Source of the DNA: UBA1181 sp045113275
Lineage (GTDB): Bacteria; Bacteroidota; Bacteroidia; Bacteroidales; Paludibacteraceae
Direction: 5' to 3'
Assembly (NCBI GenBank): GCA_045113275.1
Contig: JBGUIU010000166.1
Location: forward strand, 1 to 12,449
Length of the DNA: 12,449 bases
The notes under the pieces were generated by a model. It had not been told where the DNA came from. It did not search any database and saw only the letters and a program-made list of their open reading frames with translations. Every line of letters starts with the position of its first letter. Positions within the stretch are counted from its first letter, which is position 1. The position numbers were made by a program, and so were the translations under genes. Shown here piece after piece: positions 12,320-12,449 of this stretch.

Positions 12320-12449
12320 AAAGTAATGTTTTTATTGTTATATCTATTTTCGCCTTGTGTTTTGGATGTACAGATTCGAATACAGTTAGAAATAACGTTA
12401 AAGAAAATGCTGAGTGCGCGAGTGACTCTGCCGAGGAATATCGTGGCAT
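12316..12449 (+). CDS. Start of another lipoprotein gene, cut by the window end
   Basis: ATG at 12316 opens MKSNVFIVISIFALCFGC, a short lipoprotein signal with the lipid-bearing cysteine at residue 18, then a polar, acidic stretch (DSNTVRNN, later ECASDSAEEY). The frame is still open at the last base. The ATG overlaps the stop of the preceding broken lipoprotein start (ATGA), and GAAGAAGGGAAAAA upstream may serve as a weak ribosome site. The N-terminal style matches the 8580 lipoprotein (short signal, then disordered acidic linker), so this may be the next member of the lipoprotein array. The mature domain is not in the window, so family membership is unproven. Confidence 0.7.
   Translation, partial: MKSNVFIVISIFALCFGCTDSNTVRNNVKENAECASDSAEEYRG

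Noticed and set aside
12258..12449. Minus-strand frame at the window end
   Set aside because: It is opposite two plus-strand lipoprotein signal sequences, which explain the region better.

Overview
The window looks like a Bacteroidales chromosome segment (Bacteroides, Prevotella or Parabacteroides type). It carries the spike-and-cargo end of a subtype iii type VI secretion system (T6SS). The main evidence is a recognisable VgrG followed by a very large protein with a DUF4280/PAAR-like N-terminus, which is a Bacteroidetes style of spike cap. Supporting signs are short lipoprotein signal peptides, AT-rich cargo DNA, and a TAnnTTTG-type -7 promoter word ahead of vgrG. No sheath, tube, baseplate or membrane-complex genes lie in the window, so the secretion system itself is inferred from the spike and cargo only.

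Layout. Bases 1-366 hold the 3' end of a gene related to the lipoprotein gene further downstream. Bases 363-516 hold what looks like a decayed gene start. An AT-rich gap with a possible promoter precedes vgrG (641-2509). Three genes follow in tight succession: an unrecognised 281-residue protein (2523-3368), a 1733-residue cargo effector (3375-8576) and a lipoprotein (8580-9995). The effector has, in order, a PAAR-like cap, several beta-rich domains, a Gln/Asp/Pro-rich linker, a CxCxxC motif, a GH19-type lysozyme/chitinase domain and a C-terminal domain with M15/LAS metallopeptidase motifs. It therefore appears armed to cut both the glycan and the peptide part of peptidoglycan. The lipoprotein starts 3 bases after the effector stop and is the best candidate for the immunity protein.

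A gene-free stretch of about 560 bases follows. It contains a large inverted pair of palindromic REP/BIME-like units (10206-10440), a 13-base direct repeat, and competing GTGCCAC hairpins. Next comes a membrane-anchored protein with a C-terminal bacterial SH3 domain (10558-11922). Its middle looks like a distant relative of the 8580 lipoprotein. The end of the window holds a frameshifted remnant of the same lipoprotein family (11932-12125), a broken short lipoprotein start (12172-12319) and the start of another lipoprotein that runs off the window (12316-12449).

Working model (inference): VgrG and the PAAR-like cap deliver the two-enzyme wall hydrolase into the periplasm of rival cells. The 281-residue protein may help load it. 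The periplasm-facing lipoprotein and SH3 proteins protect the producer or guard against related toxins. The broken paralogues on both sides suggest repeated turnover of an effector-immunity cassette.
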